The position numbers and the translations under genes were made by a program. From positions 1 to 36,826 of the forward strand of contig CALXCC010000004.1 of the NCBI GenBank assembly GCA_944386705.1: a stretch of 36,826 nucleotides of DNA, given 5' to 3'. Below the pieces are notes generated by a model, which saw only the letters and a list, made by a program, of their open reading frames with translations, was not told where the DNA came from and searched no databases. Positions 9,295 through 18,326 of this stretch are shown one piece after another (positions within the stretch are counted from its first letter, which is position 1; each line of letters starts with the position of its first letter). The DNA is from an uncultured Clostridia bacterium (GTDB lineage: Bacteria; Bacillota; Clostridia; TANB77; CAG-508).

Positions 9295-9600
9295 TTTTTT
9301 CCTCCTTATTTTTGCATATAATATTTTAATAAGTTCAAATATATTTTTAATTTTTTATAAATATTGATTTTAGGGTAAAATTAGTAGTGCTCAAATTTTA
9401 CTATTATTTTACCTTTTATTTTTTTATTTTTATTAGTTTTTTATTTTTGTGTTTTTGAAATAATTAGAATTAATTTTTGAATTCAAAAAATTTAGATTTA
9501 AATTGTATAAGAATTTCCTATATTTATTAAAACATAAAAACGAAGAAATTCCAAGCTTTTCTCCGTTTTTTCTTATACTTTTCATCGCAATTTTCGACAT
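9295..9600. other. Gene-free 306-bp spacer with an unassigned hairpin
   Basis: No ORF is credible here. An imperfect hairpin occurs at 9374-9413 (GGTAAAAT pairing with ATTTTACC plus an inner TAG/CTA) followed on the plus strand by a T-rich run, which looks like a terminator with no plus-strand gene in front of it. A TATAAT at 9317-9322 has no convincing -35. On the minus strand the hairpin would lie in the leader of the Rpn-type gene. The trmL terminator is at the right end. Confidence 0.4.
9534..9567 (-). terminator. Rho-independent terminator downstream of trmL
   Basis: On the minus strand AACGGAGAAA (9567-9558) pairs with TTTCTTCGTT (9548-9539), one G-U pair, around a 9-nt loop and is followed by a TTTTAT tract. 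Confidence 0.65.
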
Positions 9601-10110
9601 TTAAAGTTGGTTGTTGTCGAAATAACTACTAATTTCTTCTAATTGGTCGAAATTTTTTTGTCTTAGTACTTCAAATACTACAATTGCAACTGAATTGGAT
9701 AAATTTAATGACCTTAATGTTTTCCTCATAGGTATACGAATTGTTTTGTCGATATATTTTTGTAAAATATCTTCAGGTAGTCCTTTTGTTTCTTTACCAA
9801 ATAATAAAAATACTTCTTCCATTTTACTATAATTTGGTTCTGAATAAACATGTTTTCCTTTTGTTGTAGCAAAAAACATATTATTTTCTTCTGGTTTGTA
9901 TTTTTTTAAAAATTCTTCAAATGATTTGTGCTCTTCTATTTCTACTTTATCCCAATAATCTAGTCCCGCTCTTTTCACAGATTTTTCTGAGATATCAAAT
10001 CCTAGCGGATACACTAAATGTAATTTAGCACCTATTGCTGCACAAGTTCTTGCAATATTTCCTGTATTTTGTGGTATTTCTGGTTCAACCATTACTATAT
10101 TTAATTTCAT
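9601..10110 (-). CDS. trmL: tRNA (cytidine(34)-2'-O)-methyltransferase TrmL
   Basis: The 169-residue SPOUT methyltransferase methylates the ribose of the wobble base in tRNA-Leu isoacceptors using S-adenosylmethionine. It has the small single-domain length of TrmL/YibK and all family motifs: PEIPQNTGNIARTCAA (about 10-25), LFGKETKGLP (about 102-111) and the knot-forming IPM...RSLNLSNSVAIVVFEVLRQ near the end. A GGGAGGA site precedes the ATG. The gene follows a SpoU-family methyltransferase gene on the same strand, separated by a hairpin-forming spacer that includes the upstream gene's stop codon. The two may form an RNA-modification operon. Confidence 0.93.
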   Translation of the reverse strand: MKLNIVMVEPEIPQNTGNIARTCAAIGAKLHLVYPLGFDISEKSVKRAGLDYWDKVEIEEHKSFEEFLKKYKPEENNMFFATTKGKHVYSEPNYSKMEEVFLLFGKETKGLPEDILQKYIDKTIRIPMRKTLRSLNLSNSVAIVVFEVLRQKNFDQLEEISSYFDNNQL

Positions 10111-10124
10111 ATCAATTCCTCCCT

Positions 10125-10200
10125 AAAATGAGAATTTTTTGGACAATCTCTTTTTTCTCAAATTAATAAATTTAAGGTCTGTCCCCTATTTTCTCATTTT
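10125..10200. repeat. Hairpin/REP-like palindrome at the trmL upstream junction
   Basis: AAAATGAGAA (10125-10134) is exactly inverted at 10191-10200, and GGACA (10141-10145) is inverted as TGTCC (10180-10184). The element spans the real stop codon of the SpoU-family gene (10186-10188). It shares the GGGAC/GTCCC core with other palindromes in this window, near 11.0, 25.7 and 30.0 kb. Confidence 0.55.
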
Positions 10201-10978
10201 TTGTCTTACATATTCATATAATATTATTCCTGTTGCTACTGATGCATTTAGGCTCTCTGTTTTTCCGAAGCATTGGTATTTTTACTTTTTCATCTGCCAT
10301 ATCTTGTATTTGTTTTTCTACTCCATTTGCTTCGTTTCCTATTATTATTACTTTTTTGTTGTAGTTTATATCATATATACTATTTTCTGTTTGTAGAGAT
10401 GATACTACTATTTTAAATTTGTGTTTTTTGATTTCTTTTAATGTTTTTCTTAAATCTTCACATTCTATAATTTTTATTCTAAAAATCGCACCCATTGTAG
10501 ACCTTACCACTTTGGGATTATAACTATCCGCAGTTCCCTTTGATACTAATATTTGTGTAATTCCTATGCTATCTACTGTTCTTAAAATTGTTCCTAAATT
10601 TCCTGGGTCTTGTACATCATCTAGTGCTACTATTATATCCTGGTTATAGTCTATTTCTTTATTTTTATTGTTTTTTTCTACAACTGCTAGTATTCCTTGT
10701 GGTGTTTGCACTTCTGATAAGTATTTAAATATTTTGTTTGTTACATATATACAATCATATTTTGCAATTTCATACATAAATTCTTTTGGAATACTATCTG
10801 TTTTTTCGCAGTCATCACATAATATTATTTGTTTAATCTCAGCTTTTTCTTGCACTGCTTCTCTTAATAATTTTATTCCTTCAATTATGAATTCATTGCT
10901 ATTGTCTCTTTCTTTTTTGTCTTTTAATTTTTTGATATGCTTAATCAGTTCATTTTCTTTACTTGATATTACTTGCAT
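10186..10978 (-). CDS. TrmH/SpoU family rRNA 2'-O-methyltransferase, read through a +1 shift at CGG
   Basis: The protein has an N-terminal substrate-binding domain (about 1-100) and a C-terminal SPOUT domain (ALDDVQDPGNLGTILRTVDS; IIIGNEANGV). In the starting frame translation reaches IPML, then CGG, then 19 unrelated codons and a stop at 10214. Skipping the C at 10267 gives IPML-GKTESLNASVATGIIL and a stop at 10186-10188, restoring the cofactor-binding trefoil-knot motif (S-L-N-x-S-V-A) required in this family. The recoded product is 263 residues (237 + 26), normal length. I chose ATG 10976-10978 because GAGGAG lies seven bases upstream. It is homologous to RlmB/TsnR-type enzymes; the target nucleotide is not evident. 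Confidence 0.85.
10265..10267 (-). other. +1 recoding site in SpoU-family methyltransferase gene (CTT CGG A)
   Basis: Zero-frame CTT CGG AAA must be read as CTT-(C)-GGA-AAA (Leu-Gly-Lys). The flanking reading frames are each complete multiples of three once base 10267 is skipped. Gly238 so produced falls in the conserved IPM-x-G motif. Confidence 0.85.
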
Positions 10979-10993
10979 ATTTCTTCTCCTCAC

Positions 10994-11065
10994 TTGAACT
11001 TTAGGGACGTTCCTTAAAGTTCATTTTCTTTTTTATGAACTTTAAGGAACGTCCCTAAAGTTCAA
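10994..11065. repeat. Perfect 31-bp inverted repeat at the 3' end of mfd
   Basis: Bases 10994-11024 are the exact reverse complement of 11035-11065, with a 10-nt pyrimidine loop. The right arm contains the mfd stop codon (11062-11064), and the left arm starts just upstream of the SpoU gene's ribosome binding site. The core GGGACGTTCC matches the GGGAC theme of other junction palindromes here. It has no T-tract at the arm end, so it resembles a REP/MITE-like element more than a simple terminator. Confidence 0.8.
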
Positions 11066-14000
11066 AGTTCACGAACAAATTCTGTTACATCATTTAAAAT
11101 TTTTCTTTCGCTATTTGTTCCTATTTCTAAAGTAACCATTGGTTTAATTCCAGCAGAAAATTTGATTTTGGTTCCATATTTTTTTATTAACTTTGATAAG
11201 TCAATTTTATGTTCTTGCTTGCTACTATTTGGTTCAAATGTAAATACGACTGCTGTTTTTCTACTTGCTATTTTTTCAATTCCTTTTTCTTTGCTTAAGT
11301 ATTTAATTCTTGCAATATCTATTAAGTTTTCTAATTCGTAAGGCATATTTCCAAATCTATCTATTATTTCGTCTATGACATTTGCAATGTCTTCTTCAGT
11401 TCTACATAATGCTATTTTTTGGTAAATATCTATTTTTTGGCTTCCATCTCCTATGTAGTTATCTGGTATGTAACTTGTTACATTTAAGTCTATTTGTATA
11501 TCTTTTTCTGGTTTTATTTCTATTCCTTTCATTTCTTTTACTACTTCGTCTAGCAAGTTGCAGTATGTATCATATCCAACTTGTTCTAAATGACCAGATT
11601 GTATTTCTCCGCAACAAACTTCCTGCTCCACGGATTTCTAGGTCTCTCATTGCTATTTTAAATCCAGAACCAAATTCTGTGAATTCTTTTATTGCTTTTA
11701 ATCTTTTGTCTGCTACTTCTGATAGTAGTTTGTCTTTTTTATATGTTATATATGCATATGCTTGTTTATTTGATCTTCCTACTCTTCCTCTTATTTGATA
11801 TAGCTGTGCTAATCCCATCCTGTCTGCATTTTCGACAATTATTGTATTTGCATTTGGTATGTCTATTCCAGTTTCTAAAATAGTTGTACATACTAATACA
11901 TTTGATTTACCCTCAACAAATTCTTGCATAATTTCTTCTATTTTTTTTCCTGTCATTTGTCCGTGTGCATATACTACATTTGCCTCTGGTATTAAACCTG
12001 ATATTTGTTTTGCTTTGTTTTCTATTCCTTCTACATTATTAAACAAATAAAAAACTTGCCCTTCTCTTTCTAATTCCTTTGTTATCGCTTCTTTTATAAC
12101 TTCCTCGTCATATTCTAATACATATGTTTGAACTGGTCTTCTATCTTGTGGTGGTTCATAAATTACAGACATATCTCTTATTCCTACTATTGACATATGC
12201 ATTGTTCTTGGTATTGGAGTCGCTGTCATTGTTAGAACGTCCACATTTGTTTTTAGTTGTTTTATTTTTTCCTTGGCTTTTACTCCAAAGCGATGTTCTT
12301 CGTCTATTATTAAAAGTCCTAAATCTTTAAATTCTACATCTTTGCTAAGTACTCTATGTGTTCCAACAACAATGTCTACTTCTCCTAATTTTATTTTTTT
12401 AACAACTTCATCTTGATATTTTTTGCTTTTAAATCTATTTAAAATGTCTATTTTTATTGGGTAGTCTTTCATTCTTTCTTTAAATTCTTTGTATTGTTGT
12501 TCTGCAAGGACTGTTGTTGGTGCTAGATATACTACTTGTTTTCCATCCATTGTTGCTTTAAATGCTGCTCTTATTGCTACTTCTGTTTTTCCATAGCCTA
12601 CATCTCCACAAAGCAGTCTATCCATTGGTCTTTCGCTTTCCATATCTTTTTTTACTTCTTCAATACAGCGTAATTGGTCTTCTGTTTCTTGGTATGGAAA
12701 TTTTCCTTCAAATTCCGCTTGCCAAGGTGTGTCTTTACTAAAACTATATCCTCTTGCTTTCTCTCTTTTTGCATATAATTCGATTAATTCTTTTGCTATT
12801 TCTCTTAAGTTCTTTTTTACTTTTGCTTTGGTCGTTTCCCATTCTTTGCTTCCTAATTTATTAATTTTTGGCTTAATTTTATCTCCACCAATATATTTTC
12901 TAATGGCATCTAAATCGCTTGTTGGGATGTATAAAATATCATCTTTTTGATATTTTATTTTTATATAGTCTTTTATTGTTCCATCTGCTTTTATAGTATT
13001 TACTCCTACATAAATTCCAATTCCATATTTTTTATGTACTACGTAATCTCCCACTTTTAAATCGGCAAAAACAACTTTTTCTCCTTCCTTAAAAGCTGTA
13101 TGCATTATTCTTCTTTTTTTCTTTTCCCCACTGATTAATTCGTCTGCTTGGATTACAAGTTGGTTTAAATCATAGTTTTCAAATCCAGAAGATAATTTTC
13201 CTATAGTTATTGTTACTATGCTTTCAGCAGATTTCGTAATTATTGTTTGATTTAGTTTTTCTTCTATTTTACATATTATGTCTTTTTCTTCTAATAGTGT
13301 TTTTAATTTTTTTGCTTTTTCTTTACTTTCTACTAGGATGTATATTTTCTTTTTTTCTTTTACTGCTTTTTCTATGTCTTTAAATAGTTCTTCTATCTCA
13401 CTTTTATAATAGTTTACATCTCTATAATTAAAGTGATATTTTTCTGATACTATATTGTTAATTATATCTTGTTTTTCAACATAAACTACTTGTTTTTCTT
13501 CTAGTGTTTTTTCTATTTTTTCTAGATCTAGCATATTGTTAACTGCATCTGGAATTATCTTTTCTTTTTCTATTAATACTTTTTTTAAGTTTTCTGCATC
13601 TATTCTAATATTTTTAAGTCTCTGTTTTATTTTTCCAAATTCGTCTAAAAATATACAATAATTATTGTTTAAATAGTCTAATAATCCTTCTTGTTCATTA
13701 TAAAAGCAATCAAAATATTTGTCCATTTTACTAATATAGTTTCCTATCTTTATTTGTTCTATATCTTCTTCTACTATTTCAGGATTTTGATAGCTATTAC
13801 TTGTTTCTATTTTTTTGCATATTTTTTCTATTTTATCCTCTAATATGTATTCATGTGCTGGATATATAGTTACAGCTTCTTTATTATTTATTGACCTTTG
13901 ACTAGATATGCTAAAGTCCCTAATTGAGTCTATTTCGTCTCCCCAAAATTCAATTCTTATACCTGTTTTGTCATTTACTGCTATATCAACAATTCCACCT

Positions 14001-14524
14001 CTTATACTGAATTGTCCTCTTCCTTCAATTAGTTCATATCTTGAATATCCAAGTGCTATTAGTTTTTTCTTTATTTCTTCTAAGTTGTATATTTCTCCAA
14101 CTTTTAATTTTAATTCATTTTTATAAAGTGATTTTTTAGATGGTAATCTTTGCATTATTGCTTCTATTGTAGTTACAATTATTAGATTTTTTTTAGAATA
14201 TATTTTATTTAGTGCTTCTATTCTTTTATATGGCAAGTCCTTACTTTCTGCTATGTAATCATATGTTACTACTTCTTTTTTTGGAAATAGCACTACTTTA
14301 TTTGTAAAATATTTTATATCTTCATATATTTTTTTTGAATGTATTTCGTTATATGTTACTATGCAAATTGGTTTTTTACCAAATTCATTAATTGCTGTCC
14401 CTAAAAGTACCATTCCAACGTCATTTAAGCCCGATATTGCTATCGGACTTTGTTTATTTTCTATTTTTTTTAGTAGTTCAATAAACTTTGGATTTTTTCC
14501 AAATTCTCCTAATATTGTGTTCAT
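11062..14524 (-). CDS. mfd: Transcription-repair coupling factor Mfd, read through a +1 shift at CGG
   Basis: Mfd removes stalled RNA polymerase at DNA lesions and recruits UvrA. The order is canonical: UvrB-like N-terminal module, RNA-polymerase interaction domain ([17 protein letters not shown]), SF2 translocase with Walker A ([16 protein letters not shown]), DEEH box ([11 protein letters not shown]) and RecG-like motif, then the C-terminal TRCF domain. The starting frame runs to RGAGSLL, meets CGG, and ends 12 codons later. Skipping C at 11611 gives [21 protein letters not shown] and continues to 11062. The result is 1153 residues (971 + 182), the usual Mfd length. Both segments are clearly one gene. 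A perfect promoter lies at 14557-14585. Confidence 0.93.
11609..11611 (-). other. +1 recoding site in mfd (TTG CGG A)
   Basis: Zero-frame TTG CGG AGA must be read as TTG-(C)-GGA-GAA (Leu-Gly-Glu). Gly972 is the conserved glycine of the G-x-L-L-G-x-x-Q-S-G-H stretch of Mfd/RecG enzymes. Confidence 0.85.
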
Positions 14525-14556
14525 AGTTTCCCCTGATTTTTGTATTTTTCGTATGC

Positions 14557-14585
14557 ATTATAGCAAATTTTTCTTATTTTGTCAA
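14557..14585 (-). promoter_or_regulatory. Consensus sigma-A promoter for mfd
   Basis: On the minus strand TTGACA (14580-14585) and TATAAT (14557-14562) are separated by exactly 17 bases. The mfd start codon lies about 30 bases downstream. Confidence 0.85.
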
Positions 14586-14659
14586 TTTTGCAAAGCTTGT
14601 AATCTAGCTTATTTCTAGCAAAAATCGCTTTTTAATGTTTTATAATTTAATTTGCAATT

Positions 14660-16648
14660 TTACATTTTAATTACTAGTCTATTGAATTTAGAATGAATAT
14701 ATTTTTCTAATTTTTCCATAAATTCTGCTGGTTTAATCTCTTTTTTTGCAACCATATCTAATCCTTTTTCCCAACTAGCTGTTAGTTTTGGATTTAACAT
14801 ATCTGGCATTGACTTATTTACAATATCATAAATAGTTTCACCTTTTAGGGTTGGTGTTATAATTTGGGTTTTTGTGTTTATTTCTATGTATTTTATTTTT
14901 TCTAGCTTTTTTATAATTTCTGCTCTTGTTGCACTTGTTCCTATCCCAGCTCCTTTGATTTGTTCTCTTAATTCTTCCTCTTCTATTAGTTTTCCCGCAT
15001 TTTCCATTGCAAGTATTATAGAACCTGAATTGTATCTTGTTGGTGGTGATGTTTCCGCTTCTTTTAACTCAAAATTTTTTATTTCCACCTCTTGACCATT
15101 TTTTAACTTTTTAAATATTTCTAATTCATTTTGTTTATCATTATTTTCTTCTTTTTTAGTTTCATTTTCCACATTTTGTACATTTTCTGTGGATTTTTTG
15201 TTCTTTTTATCATTTGGTTTTAAAATTTCCAAATAACCTTGTTTCACACAAACTTTTCCACTTGCTTGAAATGTTTCTACTGTTTTTTCTTCTTCGTTTT
15301 CAATTTCAACAGTTAGTTGTACTTTATTATATTCTGCTGGTGGATAAAATATTGCTAAAAATCTTTCTACAATTACTTTATAAACTTTTTTATGCAACTC
15401 TGGAAGTCCATTATAATTTTCGTATCCTTGTCCTGTTGGTATAATTGCATAGTGGTCTGTTATTTTGCTGTCATTTACATACTTTGTTTTAACAAGATTT
15501 GTAGAATATTTTTCTTCTATCATTTTTTTTATATATCCTTGCACTTCATCGTCTTTATAGTTTCTTGCAATTCCATTTAAATTTTTTGTTATTTCTTTTG
15601 CTACAGCCGTTGATAATACCCTTGCATCTGTTCTAGGATATGTTACTAATTTTTTTTCATATAGATTTTGTATAATTTCTAATGTTTCGTCTGGCTTTAT
15701 TTTAAATCTTTTTGTACATTGATTTTGTATTTCGGCTAAGTTAAATAAAAGTGGTGCATTTTCCTTTTGTTTTGACTTTTTTAAATTTTTGATAATAGCT
15801 TTTTTGCCTTGTAAGCTTTTTATAAATTCTTTTGCATCCTCTTCTTTTTTTAGTCCTGATTCATTATACAATTTTGGTGATTCAAATAATTTTGACTTTT
15901 CGTTTACTTTCCATTCTGCTTTAAAAGATGAATTTTCATCTCCAAATTCTCCTACTATTTTATAATACTTGGTTTTAACAAAGTTTCTTATTTCTCTTTC
16001 TCTTGAAACTATCATTCCAAGTACGCAAGTCATTACTCTCCCTACTGAGATAGATGCTTTTTCTTCATTAATTTTATTTGCTAAATTTCTTCCATATATT
16101 ATTGATAATAATCTAGAGAAGTTTATTCCAATTAGATAATCTTCTTTTGCTCTTAGATATGCACTATCCGATAAACTATCATATTCTGATAAATCTTTTG
16201 CTTCTCTAATTCCTCTTAGTATTTCTTCTTCAGTTTGAGAATCTATCCATACTCTTTTCATTTTTGCTTTTGGGTTAGGCTTTGCCATCATAAAAACTAG
16301 CCTTTGGATATATTCTCCTTCTCTTCCAGAGTCTCCTGCATTATAAATTTCTTCTATATCTTCTCTTTGCATTAATGTCTTTACAATTTCAAACTGATTT
16401 GCTACCCCAGGTATAATTTCGTATTTCCATTCTTCTGGAATGAATGGTAAGGTATCTAATCTCCAGAATCTTAACTTTTCATCGTATTTTTCTGGATAAC
16501 TCATTGTAACTAAATGTCCCACACACCAAGTTATAATCCAACTTTCTGATTCTAGATATCCATTTTTTCTGTTTGTTGTTATTTTTAATGCTTTTGCAAA
16601 TTCCATTGCAACTGATGGCTTTTCTGTTATTAGTAATTTTTTGCCCAA
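14660..16648 (-). CDS. topB: DNA topoisomerase III (type IA)
   Basis: The 662-residue enzyme relaxes and decatenates DNA by single-strand passage. The N-terminal Toprim domain has LLITEKPSVA with the catalytic Glu9 and AGDSGREGE (about 105-113), the form usual in clostridial TopB. The active-site tyrosine lies in KLVTYPRTDARVLS in the central domain. GTSATRAEII, a type IA motif, follows near the C-terminus. No zinc fingers are seen, as expected for TopB. The start codon is TTG (16646-16648) with AAAGGATG upstream; no nearby ATG is better placed. It lies just downstream of two HD-domain genes (14-bp gap) and is probably co-transcribed with them. Confidence 0.94.
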   Translation of the reverse strand: MGKKLLITEKPSVAMEFAKALKITTNRKNGYLESESWIITWCVGHLVTMSYPEKYDEKLRFWRLDTLPFIPEEWKYEIIPGVANQFEIVKTLMQREDIEEIYNAGDSGREGEYIQRLVFMMAKPNPKAKMKRVWIDSQTEEEILRGIREAKDLSEYDSLSDSAYLRAKEDYLIGINFSRLLSIIYGRNLANKINEEKASISVGRVMTCVLGMIVSREREIRNFVKTKYYKIVGEFGDENSSFKAEWKVNEKSKLFESPKLYNESGLKKEEDAKEFIKSLQGKKAIIKNLKKSKQKENAPLLFNLAEIQNQCTKRFKIKPDETLEIIQNLYEKKLVTYPRTDARVLSTAVAKEITKNLNGIARNYKDDEVQGYIKKMIEEKYSTNLVKTKYVNDSKITDHYAIIPTGQGYENYNGLPELHKKVYKVIVERFLAIFYPPAEYNKVQLTVEIENEEEKTVETFQASGKVCVKQGYLEILKPNDKKNKKSTENVQNVENETKKEENNDKQNELEIFKKLKNGQEVEIKNFELKEAETSPPTRYNSGSIILAMENAGKLIEEEELREQIKGAGIGTSATRAEIIKKLEKIKYIEINTKTQIITPTLKGETIYDIVNKSMPDMLNPKLTASWEKGLDMVAKKEIKPAEFMEKLEKYIHSKFNRLVIKM

Positions 16649-16661
16649 TTTATATCATCCT

Positions 16662-17426
16662 TTATTTTAGTTTTTCTGCTAGGTATTGTTCTGTTATGTT
16701 TCGTATTTTTTCTATTTTTTCTTTTGTGCTTTCTTCTTCAAAGTTAAAGCGATTTATTATTTTATTTATATAATCTTTTTCTTTTATAATTTTAAGGCTT
16801 TCTTTAAAGCTTATATCATATATAAAAGATATCATACCAACTATTTTGTCGGCTTCCGTTTTTTTTATTTTATTTTCTATTAATCTCTTTTCTAAAAAAT
16901 TCTCCTCTACTACTTTAGTAATTACATTTTTTTGTACTTTTTCTTCTTCACCTTTCCAAAATATTTCTGATGCCTCATATAGAATATCTATCTTATCAGC
17001 ATCTTTTATTAAACCACAAAATAGCTTTTCTTGATTAGTTAAATTCTTTGTTTCTAAGATATATTTATTATGATTTTTTATTGCCTTTTTTATAATTTCA
17101 TAATATTTTTCTTCTATTGCATAATCCTTAATTTTATTTTCTTTAAATAAAATTTCTACTCCTAGGTCTCCGTGATCTATACTAATGTGGTCTTTATAAG
17201 TTTTATATTTTGTATATTGCTGAAATCTTCCTATATCGTGAAGTAATCCTATTAATGAAGCTAAGTTTATTTGTTCTTCAGTTAGATCCTTTTTCCTTGC
17301 TAATTTTTCACTTATTTTCATAACTCTAATACTATGTTTTATTTTTAAATCTATTTTAGGATTTTTTGTATCAAAATCACCTGTATAGTTTATAAATTCT
17401 TTAGTTGCTTTTCTTAAATCTATCAT
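16662..17426 (-). CDS. HD-domain phosphohydrolase-like protein (copy 1)
   Basis: The 254-residue protein has a metal-dependent HD fold: an early His in KIKHSIRV (about 28-35), the HD pair in GLLHDIGRFQQY (about 60-71), HG in SIDHGDLG, NHNK and a distal Asp in KDADKIDILY. These cover the ligands of HD phosphohydrolases, which act on nucleotides or cyclic nucleotides. The substrate cannot be predicted. It is a paralogue of the next gene upstream, three bases away, with the same length and motif spacing, so the pair arose by tandem duplication and is surely co-transcribed. Confidence 0.8.
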   Translation of the reverse strand: MIDLRKATKEFINYTGDFDTKNPKIDLKIKHSIRVMKISEKLARKKDLTEEQINLASLIGLLHDIGRFQQYTKYKTYKDHISIDHGDLGVEILFKENKIKDYAIEEKYYEIIKKAIKNHNKYILETKNLTNQEKLFCGLIKDADKIDILYEASEIFWKGEEEKVQKNVITKVVEENFLEKRLIENKIKKTEADKIVGMISFIYDISFKESLKIIKEKDYINKIINRFNFEEESTKEKIEKIRNITEQYLAEKLK

Positions 17427-17429
17427 TTT

Positions 17430-18200
17430 TTATTCTCCTAATTTTTCTTTTATATAATTTATTGTTATTTCATATGCATTAGTATATTTACTCATTGTAT
17501 CTTTATCATTAAATGAAAATCTATTATATAATTTTTGAATATACTTATTATCATTAATATAACGAAGTCCATAATCAAAATTAAAGTCAAATACATAAGC
17601 AAAATGAGAAATAATTGTATCTGCAGCATTTTGTCTTTTACTATAATCTATTTTTCTATCTTCTAAAAATTCTCTATATATTTCGTCTGTTATTTTTTCA
17701 TTCGACATATCTTCTGTTTCATAAATTGTTTTAACTTCATCAAAAGTTAAGATATAAAGTATATCTGTTTTGTCAGCATCTCTAATTATTTTTGAATGTA
17801 GCTTTTGTCTTTTACTTAAACCTTCTTCTATTTTATTTTTATTATGATTTATAATTGCTTTTTTTATTATTTCATCAAATTCTGGTGTTTCAATAAATTT
17901 TCTAATATTACCTTCTTCAAATAAAATTTTTGCTCCGTATTCTCCGTGGTTTATGCTATTTTTATCTATAAATGTATGATATTTTTTTATTTGCTCAAAT
18001 CTACCTATATCGTGTAATAGACCTATTAACTCTGCTAATTCTACATCTTCTTTATCCAAATTCAAATTTTCTGCAATCTCTCTTGCTCTTTTGGAAGTTC
18101 TTTCAATATGTGCAATTTTTAATTTAATTTGTTTATTTTCTATATCATAATCTTTTACATATTCTTTAAACGCTTTTTTTGCTTTAACTATATCAATCAT
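17430..18200 (-). CDS. HD-domain phosphohydrolase-like protein (copy 2)
   Basis: The 256-residue paralogue of the adjacent gene keeps the same ligands: KIAHIERT, GLLHDIGRFEQI, SINHGEYG, NHNK and RDADKTDILY. Sequence outside the motifs has diverged considerably, suggesting an old duplication or different substrates. No other domain, signal peptide or membrane segment is visible. It is the first gene of an apparent HD-HD-topB unit, divergent from leuS. Confidence 0.8.
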   Translation of the reverse strand: MIDIVKAKKAFKEYVKDYDIENKQIKLKIAHIERTSKRAREIAENLNLDKEDVELAELIGLLHDIGRFEQIKKYHTFIDKNSINHGEYGAKILFEEGNIRKFIETPEFDEIIKKAIINHNKNKIEEGLSKRQKLHSKIIRDADKTDILYILTFDEVKTIYETEDMSNEKITDEIYREFLEDRKIDYSKRQNAADTIISHFAYVFDFNFDYGLRYINDNKYIQKLYNRFSFNDKDTMSKYTNAYEITINYIKEKLGE

Positions 18201-18261
18201 TTTTTACACCTCGGTTGGAATTGTATCATTTTTCGTTTTTATTTGCAAGCAATAAAAATCC

Positions 18262-18290
18262 TTGAAATTTCCTGGTTTTTGTTATATAAT
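18262..18290 (+). promoter_or_regulatory. Sigma-A promoter for leuS
   Basis: TTGAAA (18262-18267) and TATAAT (18285-18290) are separated by exactly 17 bases. The start codon is only about 30 bases past the expected transcription start, leaving no room for a T-box leader. Confidence 0.8.
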
Positions 18291-18326
18291 GCACACAGTT
18301 AAAAGATTTTGAAAGGAGTTTTCTTT

